A stretch of 9,952 nt of DNA. Source: Paenalcaligenes sp021793095. Its GTDB lineage: Bacteria > Pseudomonadota > Gammaproteobacteria > Burkholderiales > Burkholderiaceae_B. The translations under genes were made by a program, and so were the position numbers. Under the pieces are notes generated by a model. The model worked only from the letters and a program-made list of their open reading frames with translations, ran no database searches and had not been told where the DNA came from. The DNA lies in NCBI GenBank assembly GCA_027317645.1, contig DAHVQS010000060.1:1-9952 (forward strand), written 5' to 3'. Below, one piece after another: positions 7,044 to 9,952 of the stretch. How positions within the stretch are numbered: the stretch's first letter is position 1; every line of letters starts with the position of its first letter.

Positions 7044-7339
7044 GCTACTCTTTCTAGCCATGCCAGCAAAGCGTTATTTATGCCTGCTGTGGGCGCTGCC
7101 CAATTTCTTAAAAGATAGATTCTATCAATGCTTTTGAATTAGGGCAAGTGCCTGCTGGTATACCGCTATGTATGTTGTTTTAAGGCTTATTTTTAAACAA
7201 AGAACGGGCACCTGAGATGCAACAAAAAATATATGTTTTAGTTCCAAACTATTTTTGTGAGTGCTAGCATTGGAGTGGGTGGCCACTGATGATGTGGCTA
7301 TGTTTTTGCGGCATCCCCAGAGCAGGGGCAAGAGTTTTT

Positions 7340-7987
7340 ATGGCGTGGGTTTTACAAATAGTGTTTATCGCGGCTTCCATAGCCGTTTATCGGTTGGCTC
7401 TGGTTAGCTTGGACCTGCGTGCGCTGTTCAAGCGCCCCGAATTGCGTCAGCAGGTTGGCGTTTGTGTGTTGATGCTGATTTTTCTATGGACTTTGAAAAC
7501 AGGCATTCAACCGGGTTTGGATGTGCATTTTCTGGGGCTCACCGCAGTGACCTTGATGCTAGGTTGGCGCCTCTGTATCGTAGTTGCCCCGATTGCTTTG
7601 CTATCCTTGACGATATTTGGCGTGTATCCGTGGCATGATTTTGGGGTAAATCTGTTCTTGGGCATGATTGTGCCCATATGCTTTACGTATATGGTCTTTC
7701 TGCTTACATACAGTTACCTCAGCCGCCATCTTTTCGTGTATATATTTATAGCTGGTTTTTTTAATGCCGCATTGACCATCGCTGCTCAGATGTTTAGCTT
7801 TTCTGTTTACTACAAGTTAGTAGGGGCTTTCCCTTGGCATGTGGTCGTCAATGATTATTTTGCTATAGTGCTTTTGATGTTGTTCCCCGAGGGGGTGCTC
7901 AATGGCATGTGCATCGCTGGCCTGGTGATGTACAAGCCCACTTGGGTCACGACCTTTTTAGATCGCGACTATCTGCACGGCAAATAA
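7340..7987 (+). CDS. CbiM-like integral membrane protein (putative ECF-type transporter permease)
   Basis: The 215-residue, strongly hydrophobic protein has about six membrane segments. It matches the proteobacterial branch of the CbiM/energy-coupling-factor permease family, in which a single gene is usually found and the transported substrate is not established (cobalt or nickel in true CbiM). Family landmarks are 'HFLGLTAVTLMLGW' (63-76), 'LFVYIFIAGFF' (131-141), 'LFPEGVLNGM' (181-190) and the ending 'PTWVTTFLDRDYL'. The ATG at 7340 has AAGAG 5 bases upstream and gives an N-terminus close to family length. An in-frame ATG at 7289 would add 17 residues that look unlike a family start, and its GGAG is 13 bases away. 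No ATPase or other ECF subunit is adjacent. The gene is convergent with the dioxygenase gene, with no clear terminator in the 50-base gap. Confidence 0.75.
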   Translation: MAWVLQIVFIAASIAVYRLALVSLDLRALFKRPELRQQVGVCVLMLIFLWTLKTGIQPGLDVHFLGLTAVTLMLGWRLCIVVAPIALLSLTIFGVYPWHDFGVNLFLGMIVPICFTYMVFLLTYSYLSRHLFVYIFIAGFFNAALTIAAQMFSFSVYYKLVGAFPWHVVVNDYFAIVLLMLFPEGVLNGMCIAGLVMYKPTWVTTFLDRDYLHGK

Positions 7988-8037
7988 AAGGTATTTAACG
8001 GATTTGGAGGTTGTTCAAGGCATTCAAAGTGGAGTAT

Positions 8038-8904
8038 TTAGAGCATGTTCAGGGGGATCTTGAGATAACGTTCTTGGTTGCTCTCTGGCTCGGGTAGCTC
8101 GCCGGCACGAATATTTATTTGTAGTGAGGGCAGCAACAACCGAGGCATGGCGAGAGTGGCATCGCGTTTTTCTCGTACCGCTACAAATTCGGCTTCGCTG
8201 ATTCCCTGCCGTACGTGGATATTGTGCTTTTTCTGTTCGCCCACAGTGCTGGTCGGGCTGGCCTCACGGTGCTGGGGTGGGTAGTCATGACACATGTATA
8301 AAATCGTCTCATCCGGAAACTGATAAATCGTTTGGATAGATTGATACAGTGTTTGGGCATCGCCGCCCGGAAAATCACAGCGTGCGGTACCGACATCAGG
8401 CTGGAAGAGGGTGTCACCGACAAAAATCCCGACCCCATGTACATGATAGGCCATGTCTGCGGGGGTGTGCCCCGGGACATGCAACACATCAACTGCGAGT
8501 TTGCCAATATGAAAACGCTCGCCCGCCTGCAGTAGCCGATCAAAGGGGCGGCCGTCGATGAATACCTCATCGCCGAGGTTATATATTTTTTTAAAGGTGG
8601 ATTGTACGGTCGTGATAGGTGCGCCTATTGCCGTTTGTCCCCCCAGTTGTTCTTTGAGCCACGCAGATGCTGACAGGTGATCGGCGTGGGCGTGGGTCTC
8701 TAATATCCATTGCAGATGCAGATTGTGGTGCTGTATGTAATCAACAATCTTTTGTGCGGATGTGGTGGTGATGCGAGCGGCATTAGGCTCGTAATCAAGT
8801 ACAGAGTCGATGACCGCGCATTCGGCCTGCTCGGTCGAATGCACTATGTATGAATAGGTGGATGTATAAGTGTCAAAAAAAGGGATGACTTGAGTTTTTT
8901 CCAT
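8038..8904 (-). CDS. blh: Metallo-beta-lactamase-fold persulfide dioxygenase (Blh/ETHE1-like)
   Basis: The product is likely a non-haem iron enzyme oxidising glutathione persulfide to sulfite in the cytoplasm, the detoxifying step after sulfide oxidation. The 288-residue protein has the metal-binding set of the fold: HAHADH (71-76), His146 in 'VPGHTPAD', Asp164 in 'VGDTLFQPD' and His206 in 'CHDYPP'. The stretch 'TARCDFPGGD' corresponds to the ETHE1-type segment around the substrate site. It matches the beta-lactamase hydrolase-like (Blh) protein of bigR operons, but without the N-terminal DUF442 (rhodanese-like) domain found in some members. The start at 8904 fits family length, with AAAGG about 9 bases upstream; in-frame ATGs further upstream run into the divergent promoter. 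It is divergent from bigR with a 68-base gap, so BigR is its likely repressor. Confidence 0.88.
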   Translation of the reverse strand: MEKTQVIPFFDTYTSTYSYIVHSTEQAECAVIDSVLDYEPNAARITTTSAQKIVDYIQHHNLHLQWILETHAHADHLSASAWLKEQLGGQTAIGAPITTVQSTFKKIYNLGDEVFIDGRPFDRLLQAGERFHIGKLAVDVLHVPGHTPADMAYHVHGVGIFVGDTLFQPDVGTARCDFPGGDAQTLYQSIQTIYQFPDETILYMCHDYPPQHREASPTSTVGEQKKHNIHVRQGISEAEFVAVREKRDATLAMPRLLLPSLQINIRAGELPEPESNQERYLKIPLNML

Positions 8905-8954
8905 GAGGGCACACCTTTGAACCATTACATAAGTGTTAATGATATATTGTTTTG

Positions 8955-8960
8955 TATAAT
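8955..8960 (+). promoter_or_regulatory. Candidate -10 element of bigR in the bigR-blh divergent region
   Basis: A perfect TATAAT lies 12 bases before the bigR ATG at 8973. A plausible weak -35, GTGTTA (8933-8938), lies 16 bases upstream. Transcription would start near 8967, leaving a leader of only about 6 bases. The region 8924-8960 is very A/T-rich, as are known BigR operators, but I cannot pick out a clean palindrome in it. Confidence 0.5.
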
Positions 8961-8972
8961 GAATCCAGGGCA

Positions 8973-9317
8973 ATGACTACCATGACAATGATTGACAGCG
9001 CTGAATTTTTACAGGTGCAAGAACTAAAAGAGGTTGCTAAAGAGGCGTCTACTTTACTCAGTAGGCTGGCCAATCCCGATCGATTGATGATTTTGTGCCT
9101 GCTGGTAGGGGGCGAAAAAAATGTGACTGAAATCGGTAAAGAAGGGGGGATACAGCAGCCGACCTTGTCCCAACAGCTGACAGTGTTGCGCAAGGATGGC
9201 CTGGTTGCGACGCGCCGAGATGGCAAATACGTTTATTATCGCATCGGTAATCCTGATGTGTTGCGTATCATGCAAACCCTGCATGCGATATTTTGCAAAG
9301 ATCTGCAGTCGCCTTAA
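8973..9317 (+). CDS. bigR: BigR/SqrR-type ArsR family repressor, persulfide-sensing
   Basis: This 114-residue ArsR-family winged-helix repressor matches BigR of Xylella and Agrobacterium, which releases DNA when two cysteines react with sulfide-derived persulfides. Both are present: Cys42 in 'LMILCLLVGG' and Cys108 in 'LHAIFCKDL', giving the same numbering as Xylella BigR when translation starts at 8973. The recognition helix region reads 'IQQPTLSQQLTVLRKDGLV' and the wing 'RRDGKYVYYRI'. The metal-site ELCVCDL motif of classic ArsR is absent. Other starts are possible (TTG 8952, ATG 8982 or 8988); 8952 lies upstream of the likely transcription start. The AGGG at 8967-8970 is too close to 8973 and rather far from 8982. 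The divergent neighbour encodes persulfide dioxygenase, its expected target. Confidence 0.88.
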   Translation: MTTMTMIDSAEFLQVQELKEVAKEASTLLSRLANPDRLMILCLLVGGEKNVTEIGKEGGIQQPTLSQQLTVLRKDGLVATRRDGKYVYYRIGNPDVLRIMQTLHAIFCKDLQSP

Positions 9318-9391
9318 TAAAGAGCCATTAGCATTTTCCAAATCATCATTGACTGCAAGCAGATCGGATTTTCCGAGGCCTTGCGGTCCAC

Positions 9392-9823
9392 CTAGCTGAG
9401 GTGGGTATCCCCCTGGTTTTTTTCTAGGGGCTGCATTTTTAATAAACTCTTTAAAATGCCGCAGCCCGAGGTATCACCGTCATGTTCACAGACGTGTTGT
9501 AATTCACGTAGTTGTTGGCGTAAATGGGCCAGCTCTTTGAGGCGTACGTCAACGTGTGCCAAGTGTTCATTAATCACCGCGGTGACCGGCTGGCAATTGC
9601 CACCGGGAGCATCCAGATAAAATAACAAGCTGCGGATTTCATCATGCGTCATGTCCAGACTGCGACAATTGCGTATAAAACGCAAGCGCTCTACATGCAG
9701 CGGCGTATAGATGCGGTAGTTATTCTCTGTGCGGGAAGGGGCAGGCAATAACTGGACACGTTCATAATAACGAATAGTCTCAACAGGGATGCCCGTTTTC
9801 TCCGATAATGCGCCTATCTTCAT
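9392..9823 (-). CDS. cadR: MerR family Cd(II)/Pb(II)-responsive regulator (CadR/PbrR type)
   Basis: The 143-residue protein is a MerR-type activator that twists a long-spacer promoter when it binds heavy metal. The N-terminal winged helix ('KIGALSEKTGIPVETIRYYE', residues 2-21) is followed by 'NYRIYTPLHVERLRFIRNCRSLDM', typical of CadR/PbrR. The metal cysteines are all present: Cys77 in 'APGGNCQPV', Cys112 in 'HVCEHD' and Cys121 in 'SGCGIL'. A dimerisation helix lies between the last two groups (about 83-111). The ATG at 9823 has AAAGG 8 bases upstream. It is convergent with bigR (74-base gap). A cadmium/lead exporter gene normally lies beside cadR, but none is in view; one could start beyond the right edge. 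Confidence 0.85.
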   Translation of the reverse strand: MKIGALSEKTGIPVETIRYYERVQLLPAPSRTENNYRIYTPLHVERLRFIRNCRSLDMTHDEIRSLLFYLDAPGGNCQPVTAVINEHLAHVDVRLKELAHLRQQLRELQHVCEHDGDTSGCGILKSLLKMQPLEKNQGDTHLS

Positions 9824-9842
9824 CTGCTATACCTTTTATATT

Positions 9843-9856
9843 CGCTATATTTAGCG
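9843..9856. promoter_or_regulatory. Small dyad upstream of the MerR gene
   Basis: CGCTA-TATT-TAGCG is a short perfect dyad 20 bases before the MerR start and could be part of its promoter or operator. It does not resemble the usual CadR/PbrR box. The remaining sequence to 9952 holds no gene start that I can support. Confidence 0.25.
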
Positions 9857-9952
9857 CCCTTGGAGTGTGCCATCGGTGGGCACCATCGTTGGGGTCAAAT
9901 TAGTTTTATCTTAACAAAACCCCTTGTGTTCGGCAGTGGTAAACAGTGGTAT

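Noticed and set aside
7282..7288. GCCACTG before the CbiM-like gene, resembling a core element of cobalamin riboswitches.
   Set aside because: The other conserved blocks and the overall fold of a B12 riboswitch are not found in 7044-7288, and the motif touches the alternative start codon.
7289..7339. Upstream ATG giving a 17-residue extension of the CbiM-like protein.
   Set aside because: Poor ribosome binding site spacing (13 bases) and a length beyond the family norm; kept only as an alternative.
9388..9404. CCACCT-AGCTG-AGGTGG hairpin at the bigR/MerR convergent junction.
   Set aside because: It has no T-tract on either strand and overlaps the end of the MerR gene, so I do not call it a terminator.
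9410..9460. Inverted repeats such as CCCCT...AGGGG near the end of the MerR gene, with a T run in the loop.
   Set aside because: They lie inside the coding sequence and the T run is in the loop and not after the stem, so they do not make a terminator.

Overview
The window looks like chromosomal DNA of a proteobacterium, most likely a betaproteobacterium of the Alcaligenaceae/Burkholderiales type. That placement is inferred from the style of the proteins (a family 5 solute-binding protein with a divergent LysR regulator, a DUF411 protein, a CbiM-like membrane protein, and a BigR/persulfide dioxygenase pair) and from a roughly balanced GC content. It is not based on a marker gene. I see no insertion sequence, phage gene, CRISPR array or plasmid origin.

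Positions 1-2172 (minus strand) hold the start of a peptide/nickel-type ABC transporter operon: a family 5 periplasmic binding protein, then a DppB-like permease that runs off the left edge. A strong hairpin lies in the gap between them. A divergent LysR-type regulator (2442-3353) probably controls this operon, but an in-frame TAA at 3186-3188 interrupts it 54 codons before the normal end of the family.

Positions 3388-6797 hold a small secreted DUF411 protein (minus) and, divergently, a Tat-exported molybdenum reductase of the TMAO/DMSO/biotin-sulfoxide family (plus). The reductase carries its own C-terminal CxxCH haem domain. A perfect FNR/ANR box lies 84 bases before its start codon at a spacing that suits class II activation, so the gene is probably switched on without oxygen. 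A clear rho-independent terminator follows.

Positions 6863-7043 hold tRNA-Asn(GTT) on the minus strand with its own promoter and terminator. Positions 7340-7987 encode a standalone CbiM-like membrane protein with no other ECF transporter subunits beside it.

Positions 8038-9317 hold a divergent pair for sulfide/persulfide defence: a metallo-beta-lactamase-fold persulfide dioxygenase (Blh/ETHE1-like) and a BigR/SqrR-type ArsR repressor with both sensing cysteines. Positions 9392-9823 encode a CadR/PbrR-type MerR regulator with the three metal-binding cysteines and no target gene in view. The window as a whole joins nutrient uptake, anaerobic respiration with N- or S-oxides, and responses to reactive sulfur and heavy metals. 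I see no single operon tying these together, and no convincing wholly new system. The most unusual points are the reductase-cytochrome fusion and the interrupted LysR gene.
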